From positions 1-42,776 of the forward strand of contig CAIMEY010000031.1 in NCBI GenBank assembly GCA_903840165.1: a DNA stretch of 42,776 nt, read 5' to 3'. This DNA is from an uncultured Myxococcales bacterium (GTDB taxonomy: Bacteria; Myxococcota_A; UBA9042). A program made the translations under genes and the position numbers. Of this stretch, positions 1-8,460 are shown piece by piece. The notes beneath the pieces are model-generated. The model saw only the letters and a program-made list of their open reading frames with translations. It ran no database searches and was not told the DNA's origin. The stretch's first letter is position 1. Every line of letters starts with the position of its first letter.

Positions 1-2
1 CC

Positions 3-815
3 GAGCATCTGCTGCCCCTTCCGACCCCTTGGACCTTGACCGACCGCCTGGGCCTAGCCGGACCCCTGCGCCGAGGCGTGGGCCTGGGTCTGCTGGCGAG
101 CCTCTGCATATTACCTTTATTTTCAATTGGTTTCTTCTTGCGGGAGACGCAGTTTCTCCACAGCAACCTAGGCGCTGGCCCGGGTATGCAAGGGCCACCG
201 CTGACCTTTCAGCAACCCAGCGTGGCGAGTAATCACCATGTTATTGTTGATGAAATGGGCAAAGGCCTCGTAGTCACCAATGCCACGGCGTACGCCATCG
301 CTGTGCTGCCCCAGGGTCGACCGGCGATCGCGGTGCCAGCAGGAGCGCGCCGTTCTCTTGATCGCCAAATCCTTCAAGGCTTTAGACTGCAACTGCCCAG
401 TGGTCAGCCCTTGCCCGAACCGGCCCTGGCCGCCAGTGGCGAGGCCCTGAGTCAACCGGTCGAGGTCCCGTGGGACTGGCAGTGGCTCCTGCCCTTTGCC
501 CTGGCGCAGTTCTTGGCGATTGCGTTGCCGGAAGAAGCCTTTTTTCGGGGCTTTATCCTAGCTCGCTTACGACAATTGTGGCCGGCCCGACGCCGACTGC
601 TGGGCGTGCCTTTTGGCGTCGCGCACGTGGCCAGTGCAGCTCTTTTTGCCCTGATCCACTTGGTGGCAGTGCCGGAACCAGCTAGATTGCTTGTCTTTTT
701 TCCTGCCTTACTGTTCGCTTGGCTGGCTGAGCGCAGTCGCGCGGTCTGGGCCAGTGCCGTGCATCATGCGCTCAGCAACATCGCGCTCCGTGTATTACAA
801 CGGTTTTTTGCCTAG
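3..815 (+). CDS. CPBP-family (MrtC-like) intramembrane metalloprotease, 5' partial
   Basis: This is a membrane-embedded glutamic/metal-type protease of the CPBP (Abi, CAAX-like) family. Numbering from the TTG at 36, the C-terminal half shows the family motifs: EExxxR (E166, E167, R171, in PEEAFFRGF), FxxxH (H208, in FALIHL) and HxxxN (H244, N248, in HHALSN). Hydrophobic helices surround them. The stretch FFPALLFAWL before the last motif resembles the MrtC myxosortases that process MYXO-CTERM proteins; this sub-family call is from memory. The N-terminal half, after one hydrophobic segment, is a soluble insert of about 100 residues with no recognised domain. The frame is open to the left edge without a stop, so the true start probably lies outside the window; TTG at 36 is only the first usable start inside. 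A metalloprotease with a MYXO-CTERM-like tail at 36215 could be a substrate. CPBP membership is secure and the myxosortase role is inference. Confidence 0.8.
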   Translation, partial: EHLLPLPTPWTLTDRLGLAGPLRRGVGLGLLASLCILPLFSIGFFLRETQFLHSNLGAGPGMQGPPLTFQQPSVASNHHVIVDEMGKGLVVTNATAYAIAVLPQGRPAIAVPAGARRSLDRQILQGFRLQLPSGQPLPEPALAASGEALSQPVEVPWDWQWLLPFALAQFLAIALPEEAFFRGFILARLRQLWPARRRLLGVPFGVAHVASAALFALIHLVAVPEPARLLVFFPALLFAWLAERSRAVWASAVHHALSNIALRVLQRFFA

Positions 816-943
816 TCGCCCCCGCGGCCGACCGCGTTCTTCCTGCCCCGGTGGCGCGTCAAGCCGCCCGGTCGACGACACAGCCCGCGGTCTGCGCTAC
901 AATACTGGCCCCTGCGGCAGCCTTGCCGCGCAAAAGCGCTGTG

Positions 944-1831
944 ATGACGCAACCCTTTACACCACCTGGCCCCCAACCTGCCCTGCTGCTGGCCATCGAC
1001 ATCGGCAATACCAACACCGTCCTGGGCATCTACCGTGGCCTGGACTTGCTGGACCATTTGCGCATCGAAAGTCGGCGTAATTCCACAGCTGATGAGTACT
1101 CGGCCTTGGTGCATCTCCTGCTGCACCAACGCGGCTTTGCGTTCTCGGACCTCGAGCAGGCGGTGATCGGCTCGGTCGTGCCGCCCCTAACCTCGGTATT
1201 TGAAGAAGTTTGCCGGCGTGGCATTGGCAAGCCCCCTGTGCTGGTCGGGCCTGGCGTCAAGACCGGGATGCCGATCCTGGTCGACAATCCCAAGGAGGTC
1301 GGTGCCGATCGCATCGTCAACGCCATCGCCGCCTATGAATGCTACAAAAAAGGCTGTATTGTCGTAGACTTTGGCACCGCCACGACCTTTGACGTCGTCA
1401 ACGGCAAAGGTCAGTACCTCGGCGGCGTGATCGTGCCCGGTATCGGCATCAGCGCCGACGCCTTGTTTGCCCGGGCCGCCAAGTTGCCGCGCGTCGAGAT
1501 CGTCCGACCTCCCCAAGTCATTGGCAAAAGCACGCTGCAAGCCATTCAATCGGGTCTGGTTTTTGGCTATGTGGCCTTGGTTGAAGGGCTAGTGCAGCGC
1601 CTGCAAGTGGCTCTGGCTGAACCTTGCGCTGTGGTCGCGACCGGAGGCCTAGCGCCGCTGATCGCTGGCGAGACGCAATGCATTGATTCCGTTTCTGAAT
1701 TTCTGACCCTGGACGGCTTGCGCATGGTCTATGAGCGCAACCGCGACGATGCGGCCGAGCGAGCCAAAACCGGCCGCGATCACCCGCCCGAGCGCCTAGT
1801 GCTGCGCCGCGGGGAGCCGGACCATGGGTGA
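944..1831 (+). CDS. coaX: Type III pantothenate kinase
   Basis: Cytosolic kinase that phosphorylates pantothenate in the first step of coenzyme A synthesis; type III enzymes have an ASKHA fold and resist feedback by CoA. The N-terminal phosphate-binding motif is seen as AIDIGNTNTVLGIY. It is followed by GADRIVNAIAAYE and the DFGTATTFDVV motif, and a late ATGGLAPL stretch matches the family's second phosphate motif. The product of 295 residues is slightly longer than the usual 255-260 because of a charged tail. ATG at 944 is chosen because the conserved first strand begins about 15 residues later; GTG at 941 is adjacent, and the open frame upstream to 851 has no family character. The stop overlaps the start of queE by 8 bases, so the two are probably co-translated. 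A TACAAT sequence at 898-903 could be a -10 element, but no convincing -35 was found. Confidence 0.95.
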   Translation: MTQPFTPPGPQPALLLAIDIGNTNTVLGIYRGLDLLDHLRIESRRNSTADEYSALVHLLLHQRGFAFSDLEQAVIGSVVPPLTSVFEEVCRRGIGKPPVLVGPGVKTGMPILVDNPKEVGADRIVNAIAAYECYKKGCIVVDFGTATTFDVVNGKGQYLGGVIVPGIGISADALFARAAKLPRVEIVRPPQVIGKSTLQAIQSGLVFGYVALVEGLVQRLQVALAEPCAVVATGGLAPLIAGETQCIDSVSEFLTLDGLRMVYERNRDDAAERAKTGRDHPPERLVLRRGEPDHG

Positions 1832-2495
1832 GGACCGCAGCGAAGACAACGAACCTCGCTTAGGCATTACGGAAATCTACGCTTCGGTCCAAGGCGAATC
1901 CAGCCACGCCGGCCGTTTGTGCACCTTTGTCCGGCTGAGCGGCTGCCCCCTGCGCTGCCGTTGGTGCGACACGGAATACAGCTTTGCCGCGGGCCAACGT
2001 CTCTCGATTGCAGCGATTGTTCAGACAGTTCAGGCTCTTGGCCTAGGCCTAGTCGAGGTCACCGGTGGCGAGCCCTTGGCTTGGCCCCAAGCGCCGGCAC
2101 TGATTGAAGCCTTGTGCGATGCGGGGTTCGAAGTCTTGGTCGAGACCAGTGGGGCCTTTGCCTTTGCCCACTTGGACCCACGCGCTGTGGTGATCGCTGA
2201 CCTGAAATGCCCGGGTTCGGGCGAAGAAAAACGCAATCTTTGGCTGGCGTTACAGGCCCTTCGCCCTCAGGACGAACTCAAGATCGTCGTGGCCGATGAG
2301 GCCGATTACGCTTGGGCCTTGGCGCGACTGACCAGCGAATTGACCGGGTTGCAGGCCAAGGTGCTGTGGTCGGCCGTAGCCGAGGTCCTACCCCCCACGC
2401 AGTTGGCCGCATGGCTCTTGCGAGATAAGCCCGCAGGTCGCCTACAGATTCAGCTGCACAAAGTGCTCTGGCCCTTGGCGACGGGCGGCGTCTGA
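1824..2495 (+). CDS. queE: 7-carboxy-7-deazaguanine synthase (radical SAM)
   Basis: Radical SAM enzyme that converts 6-carboxytetrahydropterin to 7-carboxy-7-deazaguanine in the queuosine/deazapurine pathway. The N-terminus has the QueE signature EIYASVQGESSHAG, followed by the cluster-binding cysteines C41, C45 and C48 (CX3CX2C, in CPLRCRWCDTEYSF). VTGGEPL is the SAM-contact GGEP motif. At 223 residues it has normal length and the shortened barrel of this family. The ATG at 1824 lies inside the last codons of coaX. No other queuosine gene (queC, queD, queF, tgt) is in the window. The gene ends convergently with the lipoprotein gene at 2556, leaving only 60 bases between the stops and no clear terminator hairpin. 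Confidence 0.94.
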   Translation: MGEDRSEDNEPRLGITEIYASVQGESSHAGRLCTFVRLSGCPLRCRWCDTEYSFAAGQRLSIAAIVQTVQALGLGLVEVTGGEPLAWPQAPALIEALCDAGFEVLVETSGAFAFAHLDPRAVVIADLKCPGSGEEKRNLWLALQALRPQDELKIVVADEADYAWALARLTSELTGLQAKVLWSAVAEVLPPTQLAAWLLRDKPAGRLQIQLHKVLWPLATGGV

Positions 2496-2555
2496 GCGCT
2501 TCAAGCCAAGCGTGCCCTTTCGGTCGGCCCCAGGCAACTCTGCATTCTGCCAGTC

Positions 2556-4760
2556 TTACTTGTCGCGCGGCGTCTCGCTCCAACGCGCCAAGTGACAGCC
2601 GGCATCGATGTCCTGGCCGGGCAACCACAAGGCGGGAAAGGAGCCATCGGCCCCGGTCTGCGTCGCCGCGGGGTCCATCGCTGAGATCCAGATCTGCGGC
2701 GCGGCCGGCGAACCCGTGTGCAAAAATCCGTAGTTACGACGCGAACTAAAGCCTAACCAGTGGTGTTGCCCCACCACATTGCCAAAGGTTGGCCACGAGT
2801 TGGTCTGGTCCGTGCCGGCATTGGCGGCATCAAGGCGGACTGCTTTGCCACCAGCGGCTGGGACAGCCCACAGTTCCGAGTGGCAATTGTCATAAGTGTA
2901 TGAATTATCAGATGTATTTGGCCCGCCATTGGCTCCGGTGTTGCCGGCATTTTGCGCGCAGTTGTTGGCTCCGTCAGCGGCGCGGTTGTACACGACATAG
3001 GCACCATCGGGCGAAAACACTGGGTAAAATTGCGCGTAGGCCGGGTCGTTGGCACCCGAGAGCTCTGTGGCATTGCCGCCCGAGCCATTGTTGAAGGGCA
3101 CGGAGTACAGCTGCGTCTTCTCGGAGGCTGAAAAGCCTTGGCCGACGCTCTTGCCAGAAACGTAAACAATTTTAGTGCCATCGGAGGACCAAGTGGGCCA
3201 GGCCTGTTGGCCGAGGTCGCCGCCCTGCACCAATGGATTGCCAGTTCCTAGCAGCAAATCAACCACTTGCAACTTGGTCGGTGTGATCGGCAAGAAACTG
3301 CCGCTCGACGGAACCACCAGGCGTTTGTCCGTCGCCGTGAAATGCGCCTTGCTAAAGGCCGCGGAAATCGTGAACGATGCCGCAAGCTTACTAGCCGCAT
3401 TGGGATGCAGCCACGGCGGTGTTTGCCCGCTCTTGGCCGTGAACAAGGCCATCGACATCGAGGAAAAACCTGAACCGGTCATGAAACTGACCGCCACGGT
3501 GGAGCCATCGGGGCTGATGCTGTGGCAACCGGGGCACATGCCACCGGCCGTCGACAGCGATTTCGCACTGGTTTGGCCAGATTCCAGGACGCGGACCGCC
3601 TGATACGACGTGTTCCAGTAGTAGAGGGCGCCACCGACCATTTGCTGTGTGACTTTAAGGACTTGTGTCTTGCCACCGCTGACCGCGCCCGCCTTGCCTC
3701 CACTAGCACTGGTTTGCAGAACTTGGACCGTCCAGGCATCCACCTGGTCTAACGCGAACAATTTTGCCCAGGTAGCCGCGGGGATGGTGACCACATAGCC
3801 CGGTCCCTTGGCCCAGTTGGCACCGCCGACCACGTCGATCTGCGCGACCTGACTGGTGAAACGCAGATCGAAGGCATTGGCTCCGCCGCTGGCCAGCCAT
3901 TGGAAGGTGATTGGCGCAAAATCCTTAGGCACCAAGGCACCATCGGGCGGATAGACGAGGTCGAGCGCCACGGGAGCGCCCGAGACCGCAGTCCCAGCGA
4001 AATTGGCCCCGAGGCCCAACTGTGGTTCAGCGCTGGAATCAACGTAATTCAATGTAATGGTGAGCGATGTCGACGTGCACAAGGTGCCATGGTGCGCGTA
4101 GATCTGCGCGGTGCCGGCCCAATTGCCACTCAAGTGAAGGCCGCCCGTGGCGTCAAAGGTTCCCGCGCCGACAGGATCTACCTGCCAAGTGGCTGACGTT
4201 ACTTGGGTTTGTCCAGAAGGCAGAACACCCTCCGCACTAAACTGGACGGTCGGCTGGGCTCCCCAGGCCGCCTTCTGCGTCGCAGGACCGCTAATTTGCA
4301 GGGTATTAAAACCATCGAAGGGCAGATTGGCACCGAGACAACCTGGAGGCGGGCCCGTGGGGACATCGGGCTGCACATCGATGCCAGTGTCCACAGGGTC
4401 CAGAAGATCACTGGGATTATCCGTGTCCGTCAGCGGCGGCGTGCCATTGTCCTGCTGTCCCGGGTCGACGTCCGTGAGCCCCACGTCCTGCCCGCCGCCA
4501 TTGCCGGTATCGACCGGAACGACGGAAATAGGGCCATCTTTCCCTACAGAATCAGAGACATTGGTGAGGACATCGCTGACGCCATCGCCGGTTGGACCTT
4601 GGCCATCGGGCCAGAGCACGTCGCTGCTCGTGCCGTCCAAGCCATTGAACACCATGCCATCGCCGCCGCTTTGGCCCGTGCCGCCAGTCCCTGTGGAGGG
4701 CGAACTGCAGGCCAGGGTTAGGGCACAAAAGACACCGCAAAGTAGGGAAAAGGTCTTCAT
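2556..4760 (-). CDS. Lipoprotein with TolB-like beta-propeller repeats and one c-type haem motif
   Basis: Predicted secreted lipoprotein of 734 residues. The N-terminus is a signal peptide ending in the lipobox LTLAC (Cys about residue 18). A linker of about 120 residues rich in Gly, Asp, Thr and Pro follows, typical of surface lipoproteins in Myxococcota. The middle holds Ig-like beta-rich stretches. A single haem-attachment motif CPGCH (C409, C412, H413; bases 3522-3536) sits directly before SISPDG, the first of several WD40-like/TolB PD40 repeats (further ones WSSDGTKIVYVSG and PVFSPDGAYVVYNRA). A haem motif leading into a TolB-type propeller suggests an envelope redox or sensor protein, which is inference. 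It is transcribed away from scoB; the 142-base gap before scoB shows no obvious shared promoter. The exact function is unknown. Confidence 0.8.
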   Translation of the reverse strand: MKTFSLLCGVFCALTLACSSPSTGTGGTGQSGGDGMVFNGLDGTSSDVLWPDGQGPTGDGVSDVLTNVSDSVGKDGPISVVPVDTGNGGGQDVGLTDVDPGQQDNGTPPLTDTDNPSDLLDPVDTGIDVQPDVPTGPPPGCLGANLPFDGFNTLQISGPATQKAAWGAQPTVQFSAEGVLPSGQTQVTSATWQVDPVGAGTFDATGGLHLSGNWAGTAQIYAHHGTLCTSTSLTITLNYVDSSAEPQLGLGANFAGTAVSGAPVALDLVYPPDGALVPKDFAPITFQWLASGGANAFDLRFTSQVAQIDVVGGANWAKGPGYVVTIPAATWAKLFALDQVDAWTVQVLQTSASGGKAGAVSGGKTQVLKVTQQMVGGALYYWNTSYQAVRVLESGQTSAKSLSTAGGMCPGCHSISPDGSTVAVSFMTGSGFSSMSMALFTAKSGQTPPWLHPNAASKLAASFTISAAFSKAHFTATDKRLVVPSSGSFLPITPTKLQVVDLLLGTGNPLVQGGDLGQQAWPTWSSDGTKIVYVSGKSVGQGFSASEKTQLYSVPFNNGSGGNATELSGANDPAYAQFYPVFSPDGAYVVYNRAADGANNCAQNAGNTGANGGPNTSDNSYTYDNCHSELWAVPAAGGKAVRLDAANAGTDQTNSWPTFGNVVGQHHWLGFSSRRNYGFLHTGSPAAPQIWISAMDPAATQTGADGSFPALWLPGQDIDAGCHLARWSETPRDK

Positions 4761-4902
4761 AGCGGCAGGCTAATGGCCGGGCGCGGCAAAGGCAAGGACA
4801 AGAGCGGCCCTGGGGCCGGGTGACTACGCCCTGTGGCTGGCCATTTTGGCCCGTGCGGCCTACACTTTGGCCGGCACAATGGTTGCCTGAGGAACCTAAG
4901 AA

Positions 4903-5568
4903 ATGCCTTTAACTCGCAATGACTTAGCAGCGCGTGTTGCCGAAGAACTCCAGGATGGCTTCTACGTCAACTTGGGCATTGGCATTCCCACCTTGGTGGC
5001 CAACTACATCGCGCCCGGCATGGACGTCATTTTACAGAGTGAAAATGGGATGTTAGGAGTCGGACCCTTTCCCTATGAAGGCGATGAAGACCCCGACCTG
5101 ATCAATGCCGGCAAACAGACAGTCAGCGAAATTGCGGGCACTTCCTACTTTAGCTCGGCCGAATCCTTTGCCATGATCCGCGGTGGCCACGTCGACATGA
5201 CCGTCCTAGGCGCCCTACAGGTCTCGGCCCAAGGCGACCTCGCCAACTGGATGGTGCCGGGCAAGATGGTCAAAGGCATGGGCGGCGCAATGGATTTGGT
5301 CGCTGGAGCCCGCCGCGTCATCGTCACGATGACCCATACGGAAAAGGGCGGCGAGCCGAAGATCTTGCAAAATTGCACACTTCCGTTGACAGGCCTGCGC
5401 TGCGTCAATCGAATCGTCACTGATCTTGCGGTGATCGACGTTACGGACACGGGTCTAGTGCTGCGCGAGATTGCCTCGGACACCACCGTAGAGGCCGTGA
5501 TTGCGCTCACTGGGGCGCCCCTGCAAATCGCTGAAAATCTGCGGATTCTTCAGGTGAGCCCGAGCTAA
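4903..5568 (+). CDS. scoB: 3-oxoacid CoA-transferase, B subunit (family I)
   Basis: B subunit of a class I CoA-transferase (succinyl-CoA:3-ketoacid or acetoacetate type), which moves CoA between carboxylic acids through a glutamyl-CoA thioester. Visible motifs are [12 protein letters not shown] near the N-terminus and [10 protein letters not shown], whose Glu (E47) is the expected catalytic residue. [15 protein letters not shown] segment matches the family core. The length of 221 residues is normal. A GAGGAA sequence at 4889-4894 lies 8 bases before the ATG and is a good ribosome binding site. The A subunit normally sits immediately upstream in the same operon. Here the gene stands alone between a divergent lipoprotein and a convergent U32 gene, so the partner must be elsewhere on the genome. 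Substrate preference cannot be read from the sequence. Confidence 0.9.
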   Translation: MPLTRNDLAARVAEELQDGFYVNLGIGIPTLVANYIAPGMDVILQSENGMLGVGPFPYEGDEDPDLINAGKQTVSEIAGTSYFSSAESFAMIRGGHVDMTVLGALQVSAQGDLANWMVPGKMVKGMGGAMDLVAGARRVIVTMTHTEKGGEPKILQNCTLPLTGLRCVNRIVTDLAVIDVTDTGLVLREIASDTTVEAVIALTGAPLQIAENLRILQVSPS

Positions 5569-5594
5569 GCCCTGCGCGACGCTGCCCTGATCAA

Positions 5595-5609
5595 GTCTTG
5601 GCTCAAGAC
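5595..5609. terminator. Inverted repeat between convergent genes
   Basis: Six-base perfect stem GTCTTG / CAAGAC with a 3-base loop, between the stops of scoB (+) and the U32 gene (-). There is no T-run on either strand, so a role as a shared terminator is only suggested by position. Confidence 0.25.
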
Positions 5610-5644
5610 AACGTCGCACAGATGGGCGCTGCGGGCAGACACGG

Positions 5645-8236
5645 CTAGGCCGGTGCATCGACGTTCAACGACCTGAGAACCCGCATGGTTCCCCGCGTCA
5701 CACCGAACTGTTCGTGAGCCGAGGCTGCAGCTTGAGCGGCCTGCGGCGATCCCTCACCCGCGAGCAGAGCCTGCCAAGCACCCACGACATTGGCCGCTAT
5801 TTCTTTGGATTCACTGACAAATTCCAGGCGAAACTGCCGCACGCCGCGTTGCAGCAGGGCCGGCACGGCAAAGGCCGCCGATTGGGCCTGGGCATTGAAA
5901 ACCGTATTGCGACAGCCTACATCCACAACGACGGGATGGGCCAAGCCTTGGTGATCGCGCAGGGCCAGGGTGTGATGCTCACACGGACGACCACATGTTT
6001 TGTAATCCTTTCCGGTAGATAACAGGTGAGCGAACAGACAGTGCTCGGTGTGAAACGTCGCCATGTGGTGCTGTACCGTCACGACCACACGCTGCGCCGG
6101 CACATGTTCAAGTAAAGCCGTCAGTTGCGTCGCATCGAGGTCATGGGCCGCGGTAATCGTCGTAAGGCCTAGGCCTAGCAAATGGTTGGCCGTCACGGAA
6201 TTGCAGACGTTAAGCGAGAAATCTCCGTGTATCTCCGGTCTTTGCTCCGTCGGCAACTGCGAAAAGTGCTGCAGGGCACCCCAATGCCTGACGAGAACGC
6301 CATCGGGCTGTAATCGCGCAAACCGCCTGTCAAAACAATCTTCTCCAGGCTTTTGCACCCGCACGGTCGCGATGGTCACGCCCAGCCCAGCCGCCTTGGC
6401 CTTGTCCACCGCCCGGGTCAGGCCCGTTAGGTCCATCCAGTCCAGTTCCACGGCGCCAAGCCCACTGTCGATCACCGCTTCAAGTTGGGCATCGGTGCGG
6501 CACAGCACTCGCAATTGCGGTTTATTTTCATACGATTGCAAATCGTTGGCCCGCGGCACCAAGTCCTGCCACGAAGCCAGAAGATTCAGGCGATGCGCGT
6601 AGGCGGTCTCAAGGCGGGCATCGAGTTCGGCCTGCAAGGTCCGCCGCAGCGCCTTGAGCTCAGACACCGGGCCGTGCAGGGGCGTGTCGCCCAGGTCGAG
6701 TCGCAGTTCACCCAAGCAATACGGGGTGTTGCCCATCGCGCCGAGTTTGTCGCGCAGCACCACGGCGCCAAGCCCCTGGCCCTGCGCTGCCTGCAAAGGC
6801 GTGGTCGTACAAGCCTCTATGACCAAATGCTTTTGGCTCGGTTCGCCTCGGCGAATCGTCAGCGACAGTCGCGCCTGCAGCACCTGTCCGGGACGCCCAG
6901 ATACGTCAAGATCCACAACAATTCGCCCACTTGGCGGTGTCGCCTGCACCTGCTTGTCAGCCGCGAGCCCTAGGTGCGGGTCTCCCGACAACCAGACCCG
7001 GCTACCCACGGCCACACCGCGTAAACTAGGTCCACTACTAGCAAAACTCAGCCACCAGCCGTCGTCCGTGCGGGCAACGCCATAGAGAGGCCCACCGATC
7101 TCGTCGGGGTCTTCGGGCCGGCCGGCGTCAATGACAACGCCTTGACCATTGCGCGGTTCGGTCGGAAAAACCTCTGCTGTTTCAGGATTTTGCTCGGCGA
7201 TCGCTAGGCCGCCGCTGCCGGTACGACCGCCCGCGACCACGCGTACGCGCTGACCCAAGACTTCGGCGATGACGCCCAGCAAGAGCCCGCGGTGCTTAGG
7301 AAAACGACCTTCGACCAGGTGTTGGTGGTCACAGCCGCGCAGAAAGCCGGGCGAAAAGCCGCGGCTGTAGCTCAAGGCCATCGACGTCAAATCACTAGGA
7401 ATCAACTGGGGATTGGGCGCATCGAGCTGCCGGCGGTAGGCCGAAACAGCGGTGCTGACGTACTGCGGTCCCTTCTGCCTTCCTTCGATCTTGACGCCGT
7501 GCACCCCCATCGCCGTCAACGCCGTGAGGTCGGGCAAGGCCGCGAGGTCCAGCGGACTCAGCAGATAACGCACATCGCCAAGGTCACGCTTTTCACCATC
7601 GATCAGCAAATCATAAGGCATTCTGCAAGATTGGGCGCACTGACCGCGGTTGGCGCTGCGGCCTCCCCAGGCTTCACTGGTCAGGCATTGACCGCTCCAG
7701 GACACGCACAAGGCCCCATGGACGAAAACTTCTGTCTCTATGCGGGATTTCTCGACAAACTGGCGGATTTCTTCCAGGGACAGCTCTCGCGGCAAGACGA
7801 CACGCGTGCAGCCCAAATCCTCTGCAAAAGCAGCGGCTTCTGGCGATGAGATCGTCATCTGGGTCGAAGCGTGAACCGCCAGCGTCGGCACCATGGCCCG
7901 CGCAAGCAAGGCTACGGCTGGATCTTGAACAATAATCGCGTCCACACCCGCCGCCGCCGCCTGCTGCAAAATCGCCTTCAGGATGGGCAATTCTGGTTCA
8001 AATAACAGGGTGTTCAGCGTCAGGTAAGCCTTGGCTCCGCCGCGATGCAGGGTCTGCACTGTCTGGGCCAAGTTGTGCAGGGAAAAGTTTTCAGCACGAG
8101 CGCGGGCGTTAAAGCCGTCGTCAAGGCCGAAATAGACAGCATCTGCGCCTGCTTGCAGCGCCGCCCTTAGGGATTGCAGGTCTCCCGCGGGCGCGAGCAA
8201 CTCGGGCTTGGACAAAGAGGAATCGTTCACAGTCAC
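5645..8236 (-). CDS. Tandem peptidase U32-family protein (RlhA/YhbU-like, with DUF3656)
   Basis: Member of the U32 family, whose characterised relatives (RlhA, TrhP, UbiU/V) are Fe-S proteins acting in RNA or ubiquinone hydroxylation rather than classical proteases. The N-terminal U32 barrel is clear: PELLAPAGDLQSLRAALQ, GADAVYFG, then the cysteine cluster with ALCVSWSGQC followed by RGQCAQSCRMPYDL, four Cys in the Fe-S pattern. A middle region after about residue 300 fits DUF3656. A second U32-like half at the C-terminus carries CGRPCEHHTLAL and VDVGCRN. Total length is about 860 residues, versus about 330-650 for E. coli paralogs, matching the long two-half subfamily. The open frame begins at a TTG at 8305, but similarity starts only after the GTG codons at 8236 and 8230, so 8236 is used. 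It is divergent from ygeY. The RNA or other substrate is unknown. Confidence 0.85.
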   Translation of the reverse strand: MTVNDSSLSKPELLAPAGDLQSLRAALQAGADAVYFGLDDGFNARARAENFSLHNLAQTVQTLHRGGAKAYLTLNTLLFEPELPILKAILQQAAAAGVDAIIVQDPAVALLARAMVPTLAVHASTQMTISSPEAAAFAEDLGCTRVVLPRELSLEEIRQFVEKSRIETEVFVHGALCVSWSGQCLTSEAWGGRSANRGQCAQSCRMPYDLLIDGEKRDLGDVRYLLSPLDLAALPDLTALTAMGVHGVKIEGRQKGPQYVSTAVSAYRRQLDAPNPQLIPSDLTSMALSYSRGFSPGFLRGCDHQHLVEGRFPKHRGLLLGVIAEVLGQRVRVVAGGRTGSGGLAIAEQNPETAEVFPTEPRNGQGVVIDAGRPEDPDEIGGPLYGVARTDDGWWLSFASSGPSLRGVAVGSRVWLSGDPHLGLAADKQVQATPPSGRIVVDLDVSGRPGQVLQARLSLTIRRGEPSQKHLVIEACTTTPLQAAQGQGLGAVVLRDKLGAMGNTPYCLGELRLDLGDTPLHGPVSELKALRRTLQAELDARLETAYAHRLNLLASWQDLVPRANDLQSYENKPQLRVLCRTDAQLEAVIDSGLGAVELDWMDLTGLTRAVDKAKAAGLGVTIATVRVQKPGEDCFDRRFARLQPDGVLVRHWGALQHFSQLPTEQRPEIHGDFSLNVCNSVTANHLLGLGLTTITAAHDLDATQLTALLEHVPAQRVVVTVQHHMATFHTEHCLFAHLLSTGKDYKTCGRPCEHHTLALRDHQGLAHPVVVDVGCRNTVFNAQAQSAAFAVPALLQRGVRQFRLEFVSESKEIAANVVGAWQALLAGEGSPQAAQAAASAHEQFGVTRGTMRVLRSLNVDAPA

Positions 8237-8396
8237 CGCTTCCGGCCCGAGCAAGACCTGCCGGACGCCGCTATGGTGGCGGTGCTGGCCCAGTGGGTCA
8301 AGCAATCGCGGCGGATGACTTCAGGCAATACCTTGTGATTCCAAGCTTTTTTTGATGAACCGTTGGGGCGTGCGTGGTTCTGGACCGCGGGGGCAA

Positions 8397-8418
8397 AGGG
8401 GCCTATTCTACGGCCCCT
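8397..8418. promoter_or_regulatory. Inverted repeat upstream of ygeY
   Basis: Seven-base perfect arms AGGGGCC and GGCCCCT around an 8-base AT-rich loop, ending 42 bases before the ygeY start, in the divergent gap between the U32 gene and the selenium-linked operon. It could be an operator for a dimeric regulator or a leader hairpin. No regulator gene is nearby to support either. Confidence 0.3.
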
Positions 8419-8460
8419 GCTAGCTGATCGGAGTCCGCAAAGGGCCCAAGGAGTCAAGCC

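Noticed and set aside
4873..4886. A near-perfect sigma-54 -24/-12 core (GGCAC-N5-TTGC) before scoB
   Set aside because: The predicted start of transcription falls after the ribosome binding site, only about 5 bases before the ATG, so it is unlikely to drive scoB; probably chance.
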